Source of the DNA: an uncultured Collinsella sp.
GTDB lineage: Bacteria; Actinomycetota; Coriobacteriia; Coriobacteriales; Coriobacteriaceae
NCBI GenBank assembly: GCA_900549275.1
Contig: URNU01000008.1
Coordinates: forward strand, 1-16,142
Direction: 5' to 3'
Length of the DNA stretch: 16,142 nucleotides
In this document: piece by piece, positions 5,925-13,143 of the stretch
Position numbering within the stretch: position 1 is the first letter of the stretch
Layout of the letters: every line of letters begins with the position of its first letter
Position numbers and translations under genes: made by a program
The notes under the pieces: model-generated
The model's input: only the letters and a program-made list of their open reading frames with translations
Told to the model about the DNA's origin: nothing
Database searches by the model: none

Positions 5925-6139
5925 GGCCAAAAAATGGCAAAAATGAGTACTGTTACTAATTTTGTAGCAGCTATTTTTGGATATGACTGGGTAAATCTAG
6001 CCTTGAATCAGCGATTTGAAGCCTTCGCTACTAGTTTTCCACTAACATAACTGAACATGTGTGGTCTAACTAATCCTGGTTAGTCGGTTTGATATGAGAT
6101 TCAACTGGTGACAGTACTCATATTTGGCATTTTTTGGCC
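5925..6139. mobile_element. Short AT-rich element with 32-bp terminal inverted repeats (MITE-like)
   Basis: The ends 5925-5956 and 6108-6139 are inverted copies matching at 29 of 32 positions. Both begin GGCCAAAAAATG and contain TGAGTACTGT. The 151-bp interior is clearly AT-richer than the surrounding genes, has small stem-loops such as CTAAC..GTTAG, and encodes no recognisable protein. A CAGAGGC heptamer occurs at both edges (5915-5921 and 6139-6145) and might be a target-site duplication, although the right copy overlaps the repeat by one base. Size, inverted ends and lack of a transposase fit a non-autonomous, MITE-like element. A large structured regulatory palindrome is the alternative. 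The family is not recognised. Confidence 0.6.
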
Positions 6140-6171
6140 AGAGGCTCTCCTGGCCTTTGCAGATTTATGGC

Positions 6172-6230
6172 AAAAAGGGTTCCAGACCGTCCAATCATGC
6201 ATCAAATGACGCACTGACAATCTGGAACCC
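6172..6230 (-). terminator. Terminator of the argCJBD operon
   Basis: On the minus strand GGGTTCCAGATTGTC (6230-6216) pairs with GACGGTCTGGAACCC (6191-6177) over 15 pairs, two of them G-U, followed by TTTTT (6176-6172). The G-U pairs would be C/A mismatches in a plus-strand transcript, which fits termination of minus-strand RNA. It starts 28 nt after the argD stop codon. The 24-nt loop contains TGCATCA/ATGA-type self-complementarity. Confidence 0.85.
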
Positions 6231-6257
6231 GTTCAAACTAGCTATGTTTTCCTCTCG

Positions 6258-7541
6258 CTACGCCAAAACGTCCGACAGAATCTCGATCAGGCTGTCCACA
6301 TCGGCTTCTTCGCACACGAGCGGCGGAAGGAAGCGCAGCGTATGAGCACCCGTAGCGTTAATCACGGCGCCAGCTCCCAACGCACGGGCCACAACGTCGT
6401 GCGCATCGCCCGCAGCATCATCCAGATCGCAGCCGAGCATTAGACCGCGACCACGCGCCTCGGTAACATGCGGCAGCTTGGCAAGCTTTGCCTCCATATA
6501 GGCGCCAACCTTGGCAGCATGCTCGGCATAATCGCCGTGCACAAGCGCGGAGAGCGTCGCGGCACACGCCGCGACGGCCAGGCAGCTGCCGCCGAAGGTC
6601 GAACCATGATCGCCAGGCTTAAAGACGTCAGCGATTTCCTTCTTTGCCACCACGGCACCCATGGGCACGCCGTCGGCAATGCCCTTGGCAAGGCTCATAA
6701 TGTCGGGCTCCACGCCATAGGTCTGGAATGCAAATGGCTTACCCGTGCGGAAGATACCGCACTGGACCTCATCGGCGATAAGCACGGCACCCACCTCGTG
6801 CGACAAGTCGCGCGCCGCGGCCATAAACTCCTCGGTCATGGGATGCACACCGCTCTCGCCCTGAATCGGCTCGAGCATCACGGCGCAAATTTCACTTCCC
6901 AGCTGCTTAAAGATTGCACGCAGTTCACCTACATCGTTGGGCGTGCAGGCCACAAAGCCACCCGGCAGCGGGCGGAAGCTGTCCTGCAGCCAATCCTGCA
7001 TGGTCGCGGCAATGGTCTCGAGCGTACGACCGTGAAAGCCTCCGCGCATGCACACGATGGTGTTGCCTCCGTTGCCGGCACGCTTGGCGTACAGACGTGC
7101 GAGCTTCATCGACCCCTCGTTGGCCTCGGCACCGGAATTGGCAAAGAACGTCTCCCACACCTGCTCGCCCGCAGCCGGAGCGCCAAGTGCCGCCGCCGTG
7201 GTCTCGTCGCCAGCGGCAATCGCGTCGGCAAGCACGCGAGCACCGTCCACATCATCGTTAGCGAGCTTGGACAGCAGTGCCGCGACCTGGCCACGCTGCT
7301 CGATGTAAAAATAGTTGGAGACATGCAGGAGCTTTTTGGTCTGAGCCTCGAGCGCCGACAGCACCGCCGGATTGCCGTGGCCCAGGCTGCACACGCCGAT
7401 GCCGGCAAGAAAATCGAGGTATTCGCGACCATCGTCGCCGGTGAGCTTCATGCCATGGCCTTCGACAAACTCGACCGGCGAGCGGCCAAAGGTGTGCATG
7501 ACGTAGTGGGATTCGAGCGATTGTTGTGCTGCAAGTGACAT
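6258..7541 (-). CDS. argD: N-acetylornithine aminotransferase
   Basis: This PLP-dependent class III aminotransferase converts N-acetylglutamate semialdehyde and glutamate to N-acetylornithine and 2-oxoglutarate in arginine synthesis; many relatives also accept succinyl-diaminopimelate semialdehyde. The 427-residue protein has YLDFLAGIGVCSLGH (41-55), FFANSGAEANEGSMKLAR (132-149), GGFHGRTLETIAAT (167-180), LIADEVQCGIFRTGK (254-268, Asp257 contacting PLP), the Schiff-base Lys286 in SLAKGIADGVPMGA, and GSTFGGSCLAVAA (313-325). An Ala-rich segment of roughly 25 residues (about 101-127) before FFANSGAEANE is longer than in ArgD proteins I know. ATG 7541 has AAAGG 6 nt upstream. It is the last gene of argCJBD, 68 nt after argB, and is followed by a strong terminator. 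Confidence 0.96.
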   Translation of the reverse strand: MSLAAQQSLESHYVMHTFGRSPVEFVEGHGMKLTGDDGREYLDFLAGIGVCSLGHGNPAVLSALEAQTKKLLHVSNYFYIEQRGQVAALLSKLANDDVDGARVLADAIAAGDETTAAALGAPAAGEQVWETFFANSGAEANEGSMKLARLYAKRAGNGGNTIVCMRGGFHGRTLETIAATMQDWLQDSFRPLPGGFVACTPNDVGELRAIFKQLGSEICAVMLEPIQGESGVHPMTEEFMAAARDLSHEVGAVLIADEVQCGIFRTGKPFAFQTYGVEPDIMSLAKGIADGVPMGAVVAKKEIADVFKPGDHGSTFGGSCLAVAACAATLSALVHGDYAEHAAKVGAYMEAKLAKLPHVTEARGRGLMLGCDLDDAAGDAHDVVARALGAGAVINATGAHTLRFLPPLVCEEADVDSLIEILSDVLA

Positions 7542-7609
7542 GAGATACCTTTCGTTAAGCGCCAGGCAGCGCGGACTGCGGGCGTAATGGTGTGGCGATT
7601 TCGAACCGG

Positions 7610-8590
7610 CTAGACCGTCTGAAGCTTCTCGACCTCGTCGAGGTTCTCGGTCAGGCGCGCCGCAAAGGTCGAAAGCGGGTGCGGGTGCGTATCGAACTCG
7701 TAGGCCGTCTCGGTGGAATGGATCACGGTGCCGACGCCGGCATCGGTCAGCAGCTCAAGCAGCAGCGAATGCGGCGTGGTACCGTTAATGATGTGGGCGC
7801 GAAATACGCCGCCGGCAAGCGCATCGACGGCCGCGCGCAGCTTGGGAATCATGCCCTTATCGACCTCGCCACCGTAGAGCATCTCGTTAACCTCGTCGAG
7901 CGTTAGGTTAGAGATGAGTGAGTCCTTGTCGCTAAAGTCCTTGTACAGGCCGTCGACGTCGGTCAAAAAGATCGCCTTATGCGCGTGGAGCGCCGCGGCA
8001 ACGGCGCCGGCGGCGGTATCGGCGTTGATGTTGAAGAATCCGCCGTCCTCCCCCGCCGCGACGGTAGCGATGACGGGGATGTACTCGCTATCGAGCAAGC
8101 GCTCGATATAGTCGGTGTTGACGTGCGTCACTTTGCCCACGCGACCGAGCTCAGGGTCGAGCAGCTCGGCGATGAGCGTGCCGGCATCGCTGCCCGACAC
8201 GCCCACGGCCAGGTTGCCGTGGTGGTTGATGGCGGCGACCAGCTCCTGGTTAACCTTGCCGCCCAGCACCTCGCGCACGATATCCATAGTCGCCGGCGTG
8301 GTCACGCGCTGGCCATTCTTAAATTCGACGGGAATATCGTAATGGCTCAGCGCCTCGTTGATGGCCTTGCCGCCGCCATGCACGATGACGGGGCGCATGC
8401 CGATGATCTTGAGCAAAACGATATCGCTCATCACGTCGCGGCGCAGTTGCTCATCGACCATGGCTGCTCCGCCATACTTGATAACGACCGTCTTGCCGGT
8501 CAGGTTTTTAATCCACGGCAGCGCTTCGAACAGCAGCTGCGCGGTTGCTTCGTTGGATTCGCTCGAACGACAATCGCGTGCGAATTTCAT
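7610..8590 (-). CDS. argB: Acetylglutamate kinase
   Basis: ArgB phosphorylates N-acetylglutamate with ATP, the second step and usual feedback point of the acetylated arginine pathway. The 326-residue protein has VVIKYGG (36-41, catalytic Lys38), HGGGKAIN (71-78), NINADTAAGAVAAAL (187-201), FLTDVDGLYKD (208-218) and GGEVDKGMIPKL with Lys250. The N-terminal helix ATAQLLFEALPWIKNL (15-30) precedes the kinase fold, as in arginine-inhibited hexameric kinases, so feedback inhibition by arginine is likely. After the usual end (GVGTVI, 285-290) there is an extra tail of 36 residues. ATG 8590 is chosen because GAGG lies 6 nt upstream; the open frame continues to 8641 without support. It lies 81 nt after argJ. 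Confidence 0.96.
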   Translation of the reverse strand: MKFARDCRSSESNEATAQLLFEALPWIKNLTGKTVVIKYGGAAMVDEQLRRDVMSDIVLLKIIGMRPVIVHGGGKAINEALSHYDIPVEFKNGQRVTTPATMDIVREVLGGKVNQELVAAINHHGNLAVGVSGSDAGTLIAELLDPELGRVGKVTHVNTDYIERLLDSEYIPVIATVAAGEDGGFFNINADTAAGAVAAALHAHKAIFLTDVDGLYKDFSDKDSLISNLTLDEVNEMLYGGEVDKGMIPKLRAAVDALAGGVFRAHIINGTTPHSLLLELLTDAGVGTVIHSTETAYEFDTHPHPLSTFAARLTENLDEVEKLQTV

Positions 8591-8671
8591 AATCTGCCTC
8601 GTCTTTCGTATCGTTATCGCGCCGTGCTCCGCTGTCCGCAATTGCGGCGAGATGCGCAGCGTGCCTGGAAT

Positions 8672-9940
8672 CTAGGAACGGTAGTCGCCGTTAATGGAGA
8701 TGTACTCGTGCGTGAGATCGCAGGTCCACACGGTCGTTGCCGCGTCGCCTGCGCCCAGGTCGGCCGAGATCACGATCTCGGGCGCCTCAAAACGTCGCAG
8801 AGCCTCGTCCTCGTCAAAGGGAACGGTCAGACCGTCGCGACAGACAGGAACGCCCATCATGTCGATGGAAACGTCTTCCTGATTAAACTTCACGCCGCAC
8901 TTGCCGAGTGCCATGGCAACGCGGCCCCAGTTGCAGTCGTGGCCGGCGATGCAGGTCTTGACGAGCGGCGAGTTGGCGACGGCACGGGCGGCGATATCGG
9001 CTTCCTCGTCGTTGGCGGCGCCGGTAACGTTAACCGTCACGAGCTTTGACGCACCCTCGCCATCGGCCGCGATGTTGCGCGCCAGGCTCTCGCACACCTC
9101 GTGCACGGCAAAGGCCAACTCGTCAAAGGCGTCAGTGCCCTCGACGATGGCCTCGGCATCTGCGGCTGCAGCGCCAGAAGCAAGCATGATACAGGTGTCG
9201 TTGGTCGAGGTATCGGAATCGACCGTCACCTTATTGAAGGTCTGCTTAACGGTCGAGAGCAACAGGGCGTGGAGCGCCGCCGGCTCGACGGGGGCATCGG
9301 TAGTAATAACCGCGATCATGGTGGCCATATTGGGCATGATCATGCCCGAGCCCTTGCACATGCCGCCCACCGTATAAGCGTTGCCCGCATGGCCCGCAGC
9401 CTCACTGCGGTAGCAAACGGCATACTCCTTGGAATGTGTATCGGTTGTCATGATGGCACGGGCTGCATCGGCACCGCCATGGGCGGAGAGCGCCTCGTAG
9501 GCGGACGGAACGGCCGTCTCAAACGTGTCGATCGGCAGAATCTGTCCGATCACGCCCGTGGATGCAACTAGGACCTGCTGGGGTTCACAGCCGATGACCT
9601 GCGACGCGATGTTGCATGTCTCGCGCGCACAGGCTAGGCCGGTCTCGCCCGTGGCGGCGTTCGCGTTGCCGGAGTTGATTGAAACACCGGCGATGATGCC
9701 ATAGCCCTTGTCCGCACCGCCCAGGTTGGCACGACTCACCTGCACGGGCGCCGCGCAAAAGCGGTTGGTCGTAAACACGCCGGCACCGGGACAGGGCTTA
9801 TCGGGCACGACGAGTGCATAGTCCAAGCGCTCGGGATTCTTCCGGAATCCCGCATGGATACCTGCAGCCTTAAAGTCGGCCGCTGCCGTAACGCCACCCT
9901 CGACGGCGCGAATCTTAATATCAATCAGGTCGGTATTCAT
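8672..9940 (-). CDS. argJ: Glutamate N-acetyltransferase / amino-acid N-acetyltransferase
   Basis: ArgJ recycles the acetyl group from N-acetylornithine to glutamate, and bifunctional forms also make N-acetylglutamate from acetyl-CoA. The 422-residue precursor is expected to cleave itself before Thr207 in KGSGMIMPNMATMIA, giving alpha and beta chains, with Thr207 as nucleophile. Other family landmarks are SINSGNANAATG (88-99), VASTGVIGQ (125-133), TTDTHSK (165-171), DSDTSTND, GHDCNWGR and the C-terminal DLTHEYISINGDYRS. ATG 9940 has AAGGAG 11 nt upstream and GGGA closer by. No argA or argE is seen in the window, and ArgJ makes both dispensable for the cycle. The gene follows argC by 135 nt, a gap that holds a weak hairpin plus a six-T run (9967-9972) on the minus strand. 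Confidence 0.96.
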   Translation of the reverse strand: MNTDLIDIKIRAVEGGVTAAADFKAAGIHAGFRKNPERLDYALVVPDKPCPGAGVFTTNRFCAAPVQVSRANLGGADKGYGIIAGVSINSGNANAATGETGLACARETCNIASQVIGCEPQQVLVASTGVIGQILPIDTFETAVPSAYEALSAHGGADAARAIMTTDTHSKEYAVCYRSEAAGHAGNAYTVGGMCKGSGMIMPNMATMIAVITTDAPVEPAALHALLLSTVKQTFNKVTVDSDTSTNDTCIMLASGAAAADAEAIVEGTDAFDELAFAVHEVCESLARNIAADGEGASKLVTVNVTGAANDEEADIAARAVANSPLVKTCIAGHDCNWGRVAMALGKCGVKFNQEDVSIDMMGVPVCRDGLTVPFDEDEALRRFEAPEIVISADLGAGDAATTVWTCDLTHEYISINGDYRS

Positions 9941-10075
9941 CGTCCCTACGACTCCTTATATCAAATAAAAAAGCGGGCATCGGCTGGCACGCCATACCGG
10001 TCGCAATTAGTAAACCAGCTTAAAAGTGGCGCCCAACTCGATACCCGACTACCAAATCGTTAACAATCGAATGTG

Positions 10076-11146
10076 CTACACCGGGCACGCCACTGTGGGC
10101 AAGCCTCGTCGCTCGTCAAAGCCAAAAACGATGTTGGCGCACTGGACCGCCTGGCCCGCAGCACCCTTGCACAAATTGTCGATAGCACCCGTCGCCACCA
10201 GCACGCCCGCACGCTTGTTGAGCGCAAGGCCGATCTGGGCGGCGTTGGTGCCGACGACCGAAGCCGTCTTGGGCTGCTGGCCGGCATCGAGCACGCGCAC
10301 AAAGCTGCGTCCGGCGTAAAACTTCTTGTAATGGTCGACGACATCCTCAAGAACCAGCGTGTCGAGAGCCTGCGGCGCGAGCGGCATCGTCACCGTGGAA
10401 AGCAGGCCGCGCTTAAGCGGTGCCAAGTGCGGAGTAAAGACGACGCGATCGGTCAGGCCTAGGATCTGCTCGATTTCGGGCGTGTGGCGATGTTTGCCTA
10501 CGCCATAGGCCTCCAAGTTCTCGTCTGCGCTGCAAAAATGGGTGCGAGCGTTGCAGGACTTACCGGCGCCCGTAACGCCGCTAATGGCATCAACGATTAC
10601 GGGACCGTTCTCTGCCACCCAGCCCGCACGCACGGCAGGAGCAGCAGCAAGGCTCGTTGCGGTGGGATAGCAGCCGGCGCAGGCGACCAAAACGGGCTTT
10701 CCGGCGGCATGGCTGGAAGCAGCGGTCTCCAAGTCCTGACAGAACAGCTCGGGCAGGCCAAAAGCGCGGGTCTTGAGCAGCTCGGGGCTCGTGTGCTCGG
10801 CGGCATACCATGCCTCAAAGACGGACGGGTCGCTCAGACGGTAATCGGCCGAAAGATCAAAGCAGGAAACGCCCGATGCAAGCAGCGCGGGCACCTGTGC
10901 CATGGCAGCCGTGTGCGGCACGGCAAGAAATACCGCATCGCAGCTCTTGAGCTCGGGGGCGGCATGCGTGGTGAAAACCAGATCGCTCACGCCAGCAAAG
11001 CTCGGATACACCGCGGACAGCGGCTGGCCGGCATCGGCGTTGGACGTAATGGCAACAAGTTCAAACTCGGGATGACCGAGCACGAGGCGAATGAGCTCAG
11101 CTCCGGCATATCCAGCCGCGCCGACGATTCCAACCTTCAAAGACAT
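10076..11146 (-). CDS. argC: N-acetyl-gamma-glutamyl-phosphate reductase
   Basis: ArgC reduces N-acetylglutamyl phosphate to the semialdehyde with NADPH. The 356-residue protein begins with a Rossmann motif, KVGIVGAAGYAGAELIRLV (4-22), and has the active-site cysteine in ACAGCYPTAT (Cys159). Further landmarks are LSADYRL (98-104), the SGVTGAGKS segment, the HRHTPEIEQ histidines, FTPHLAPLKRGLL and the C-terminal AIDNLCKGAAGQAVQ. ATG 11146 has AAGGAG 6 nt upstream. It is the first gene of argCJBD. Two ARG-box-like palindromes with a candidate promoter lie 85-125 nt upstream, so ArgR repression by arginine is the likely control. Confidence 0.97.
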   Translation of the reverse strand: MSLKVGIVGAAGYAGAELIRLVLGHPEFELVAITSNADAGQPLSAVYPSFAGVSDLVFTTHAAPELKSCDAVFLAVPHTAAMAQVPALLASGVSCFDLSADYRLSDPSVFEAWYAAEHTSPELLKTRAFGLPELFCQDLETAASSHAAGKPVLVACAGCYPTATSLAAAPAVRAGWVAENGPVIVDAISGVTGAGKSCNARTHFCSADENLEAYGVGKHRHTPEIEQILGLTDRVVFTPHLAPLKRGLLSTVTMPLAPQALDTLVLEDVVDHYKKFYAGRSFVRVLDAGQQPKTASVVGTNAAQIGLALNKRAGVLVATGAIDNLCKGAAGQAVQCANIVFGFDERRGLPTVACPV

Positions 11147-11230
11147 ATCAGACTCCTTGTCTGCGATTTATGCACCGATGCGCATTTCGCAGCGGTCGTT
11201 ATGAAGTGGGTTGAAACTTTAGCACCAGAA

Positions 11231-11269
11231 GATGCATGAATACGTAAATAGCTTGCATGTTCATGCATT
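11231..11269. promoter_or_regulatory. Tandem ARG-box-like operators upstream of argC
   Basis: Box 2 (11252-11269) contains TGCATG-TT-CATGCA, a perfect 6-2-6 palindrome matching the TGCAT/ATGCA core of actinobacterial ArgR sites. Box 1 (11231-11248) shares the ATGCATGAAT half but is a poor palindrome. Each is 18 bp and they are separated by exactly 3 bp, the arrangement known for ArgR hexamers in Escherichia coli. No argR gene is in the window. Confidence 0.65.
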
Positions 11270-11273
11270 GAAA
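11245..11273 (-). promoter_or_regulatory. Candidate argC promoter overlapped by ARG boxes
   Basis: On the minus strand TTTCAA (11273-11268) and TATTTA (11250-11245) are separated by 17 bp. Both hexamers are weak matches to the sigma70 consensus, but ARG box 2 fills the spacer and box 1 overlaps the -10 and start region, the geometry expected for repression. The leader to argC would be about 90 nt. Confidence 0.35.
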
Positions 11274-11310
11274 CATTCCCGACACATTCGCTTGAAGGAA
11301 TTGACAAATA

Positions 11311-11368
11311 GAGCGGGCTCCGTATTGACCGGCACTCCTTACGGCGCCGGGCAACACGGGGCCCGCCC
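11311..11368 (-). terminator. Long hairpin after the flavin operon, probable terminator
   Basis: On the minus strand 11368-11346 pairs with 11333-11311 over 23 positions with 21 pairs (two G-U) and two mismatches, around a 12-nt loop (11345-11334). TATTTGTC follows, a moderately U-rich tail. The G-U pairs would be mismatches in plus-strand RNA, so selection on the minus transcript is plausible. It lies 35 nt after the stop of the last PPOX-like gene and upstream of the argC promoter. Confidence 0.65.
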
Positions 11369-11403
11369 ATGCGAAAACTAAGTTGTTAGGATGAGCCAGC
11401 TGG

Positions 11404-11814
11404 CTAGAGCTCGACCGGCACCCATTCGTCGTGATTGCAGATAAAAGCCTCGGGATCCTCAACGCTAAAGAAGACGAGCGCGGGGTCGTTAGGCCCCTCA
11501 TAGTGCTCGCTCAAGCGCTCAAGATGCTTCCAACCGGCCTCGCGCATTTCACTCGAAGCCCGGTCTTCCAGCCCCGCACGCCCGCGCAGGATCAACCAAC
11601 CGTGGCCCGGCCACCAACTCGTGGCCTCAAAGCGTTGGTTTTGCAGAAGCTCTTGCCACACATCTTTGGTGCGCGCCGTCACAAACCACAGCTTGCCGTC
11701 CTGAATCTGTGCAAACGAGAACGGACGCACATGCGGCTGCCCGTCCACGCTCGTCGCCAGATACCACGCCGGCACCGACGTCAGATACTCCAGCACCGTA
11801 TTCAATCCGTCCAC
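11404..11814 (-). CDS. PPOX-like (FMN-binding split-barrel) family protein, copy 1
   Basis: The 136-residue protein resembles pyridoxamine 5'-phosphate oxidase-like proteins, small dimeric split beta-barrels that usually bind FMN, F420 or haem; the substrate is unknown. Visible family-type segments are PAWYLAT (15-21), VRPFSFAQIQDGKLWFVT (29-46), KDVWQEL, FEATSWWPGHGWLILRGRAGLED and the late FFSVEDPEAFIC. It is clearly paralogous to the next gene, sharing PAWYLAT, VRPFSFA, KLWF, KDVW and the W..G-WI-L-G-A-LED block. I chose GTG 11814 because AGGAGG lies 4 nt before it; a GTG at 11829 would put that ribosome-binding site inside the gene, but it cannot be excluded. The gap to its paralogue is 51 nt. 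As last gene of a transcript that begins with an FMN riboswitch and riboflavin transporter, a flavin-linked job is a reasonable inference. Confidence 0.82.
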   Translation of the reverse strand: MDGLNTVLEYLTSVPAWYLATSVDGQPHVRPFSFAQIQDGKLWFVTARTKDVWQELLQNQRFEATSWWPGHGWLILRGRAGLEDRASSEMREAGWKHLERLSEHYEGPNDPALVFFSVEDPEAFICNHDEWVPVEL

Positions 11815-11865
11815 GTTTCCTCCTGCCACTAGCTAATTTAGAACGGGTAGTTAATTTGAGACGCG

Positions 11866-12312
11866 CTAGAGCTCCAGGCGCTCTTCGCTGCCGTCGATAT
11901 CGCAGAACCGCGCGGCGATGTTGCGGACCGAGAAGAATGCAAGGCGGCCGTCGTTGGCACTATCGTGTTGCTCGCCAATGCCCACCATGTGCCTAAAGCC
12001 CGCCTGACGCACCTTGTCGCTCACGACTGCATCGTCCTCGAGCGCGGCCTCACCGGTTAACACGATCCAGCACTCCCCCGGCTTCCAGCCCGATACCTCA
12101 AACTTGGGATTCGCGCTCAACTCCGCCCATACGTCCTTGTCGCGCGACGTGCAAAACCACAGTTTGTCGTCATCGACCATGGCAAACGAAAACGGCCTCA
12201 CGCGGGGCTGATGCCCGTCGCTCGCATCGGTCGTGGCAAGATACCACGCCGGAATGCGTCTGAGATACGAGCAGGCGCGCTCGAGCTGAGCCGTGCGATC
12301 GATGTCGGTCAT
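11866..12312 (-). CDS. PPOX-like (FMN-binding split-barrel) family protein, copy 2
   Basis: This 148-residue paralogue of the following gene has PAWYLAT (21-27), PRVRPFSFAMVDDDKLWFCT (36-55), KDVWAEL (59-65), FEVSGWKPGECWIVLTGEAALED (71-93) and FFSVRNIAARFCDIDG (126-141). The pattern of a beta-barrel with the VRPFSF strand is that of PPOX-like flavoproteins. It could equally be a binding or detoxification protein; no residue fixes the substrate. ATG 12312 has AAAGGGG 5 nt upstream. It starts 30 nt after the ecfT stop in the same direction, which suggests co-transcription with the riboflavin transporter. The two copies have diverged substantially, so the duplication is not recent. Confidence 0.84.
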   Translation of the reverse strand: MTDIDRTAQLERACSYLRRIPAWYLATTDASDGHQPRVRPFSFAMVDDDKLWFCTSRDKDVWAELSANPKFEVSGWKPGECWIVLTGEAALEDDAVVSDKVRQAGFRHMVGIGEQHDSANDGRLAFFSVRNIAARFCDIDGSEERLEL

Positions 12313-12342
12313 AGAGACCCCTTTCTTGCGCTCGAATCGAGC

Positions 12343-13143
12343 TTAGACGAGTTGAAGATTGATAACGACAACGCATGTCACTAGCAGCGCCATCGCCACC
12401 GCGGCCAGTGCATCCCCGCGGCCAAACGCAAGCGCATGCAGACGCGTGCGTCCCTGTTCGCCGTGATAGCAGCGCGCATCCATGGCGGCCGAAAGCGTCT
12501 CGGCATGACGGAACACGCCGGTGAATAGCGGAATCGCCACACTGCCGAGCATGCGCACACCGCCGAGCGGACCGCCCGTCACGCGCGCGCCGCGACTTGC
12601 CTGTGCATCGGCCGTCTGTTTCATCTCGGTGGCAAATTGTGGCATAAACCGCAGCGCGATACCCATAATCATGCCGAGCTCGTGTGCCGGAAGCCCCACG
12701 CGCGCAAATGGTGCGAGCAGACGCTCAAAACCTGCGGTGAGGTCGAGCGTCGGCGTGGTGAGTGTAATGGCGCTCATGCCGGCCATCATCAGGGTCAGGC
12801 GGCACGCCATAAACGCCGCAGAACGCAGCGAGCCCTCGCTCACTTGCATAAAGCCAAGCTGCCACAGGGTGCGGCCACTCTGGTCGGAAAACAGGTTGAG
12901 TACCGCGACCACTACGACAATCGCCAGCAGCGGCGCCATCGACGATAGGACCCGGCGCAACGGCACCCGGGCTGTGACATAGACCAGCACGACGAATATT
13001 GCGACCGGAACCAGCCCGCGGAAGCTACCGACGGTGAGCACAGTGATCAGAAATGCAAAACCTAGGAGCAACTTAGTGCGCGGATCCAGACTATGCACCG
13101 CGCTTTCCCCCGGATAGTAGCTGCCAAATGAGAACGCCTCCAT
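12343..13143 (-). CDS. ecfT: ECF transporter transmembrane (T) component
   Basis: EcfT is the membrane scaffold that couples the ATPases to the vitamin-binding S component. The 266-residue protein opens with the family-typical HSLDPRTKLL (17-26) and has hydrophobic segments around 25-38, 43-57, 68-84, 109-127, 153-165 and 246-264. The cytoplasmic coupling region carries the first arginine motif, ADAQASRGA (178-186), and the second, AMDARCY (220-226). The second motif is normally A-R-G; here the glycine is cysteine (Cys225). Its ATG shares one base with the stop of the ATPase gene (TAATG), so translation is coupled. Its partners are the fused ATPase and the RibU-type protein encoded upstream in the same operon. 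Confidence 0.93.
   Translation of the reverse strand: MEAFSFGSYYPGESAVHSLDPRTKLLLGFAFLITVLTVGSFRGLVPVAIFVVLVYVTARVPLRRVLSSMAPLLAIVVVVAVLNLFSDQSGRTLWQLGFMQVSEGSLRSAAFMACRLTLMMAGMSAITLTTPTLDLTAGFERLLAPFARVGLPAHELGMIMGIALRFMPQFATEMKQTADAQASRGARVTGGPLGGVRMLGSVAIPLFTGVFRHAETLSAAMDARCYHGEQGRTRLHALAFGRGDALAAVAMALLVTCVVVINLQLV

Noticed and set aside
5552..5930. Minus-strand open frames across the tRNA and its repeats (translations with GDEGFEPPAL- and AGSNP-like segments)
   Set aside because: They translate tRNA and terminator sequence in antisense; such hypothetical proteins are common artefacts at tRNA loci.
9941..10075. Terminator or attenuator between argC and argJ
   Set aside because: The best hairpin has only about five pairs before the T-run at 9972-9967, and argJ belongs to the same pathway and direction; evidence is too weak to list.
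11299..11326. Plus-strand TTGACA as a promoter
   Set aside because: No -10 hexamer lies at a suitable distance and there is no plus-strand gene downstream.
11404..12312. The two PPOX-like genes as halves of one frameshifted gene
   Set aside because: Each contains the complete set of motifs from PAWYLAT to the C-terminal FFSV segment, so they are paralogues, not fragments.
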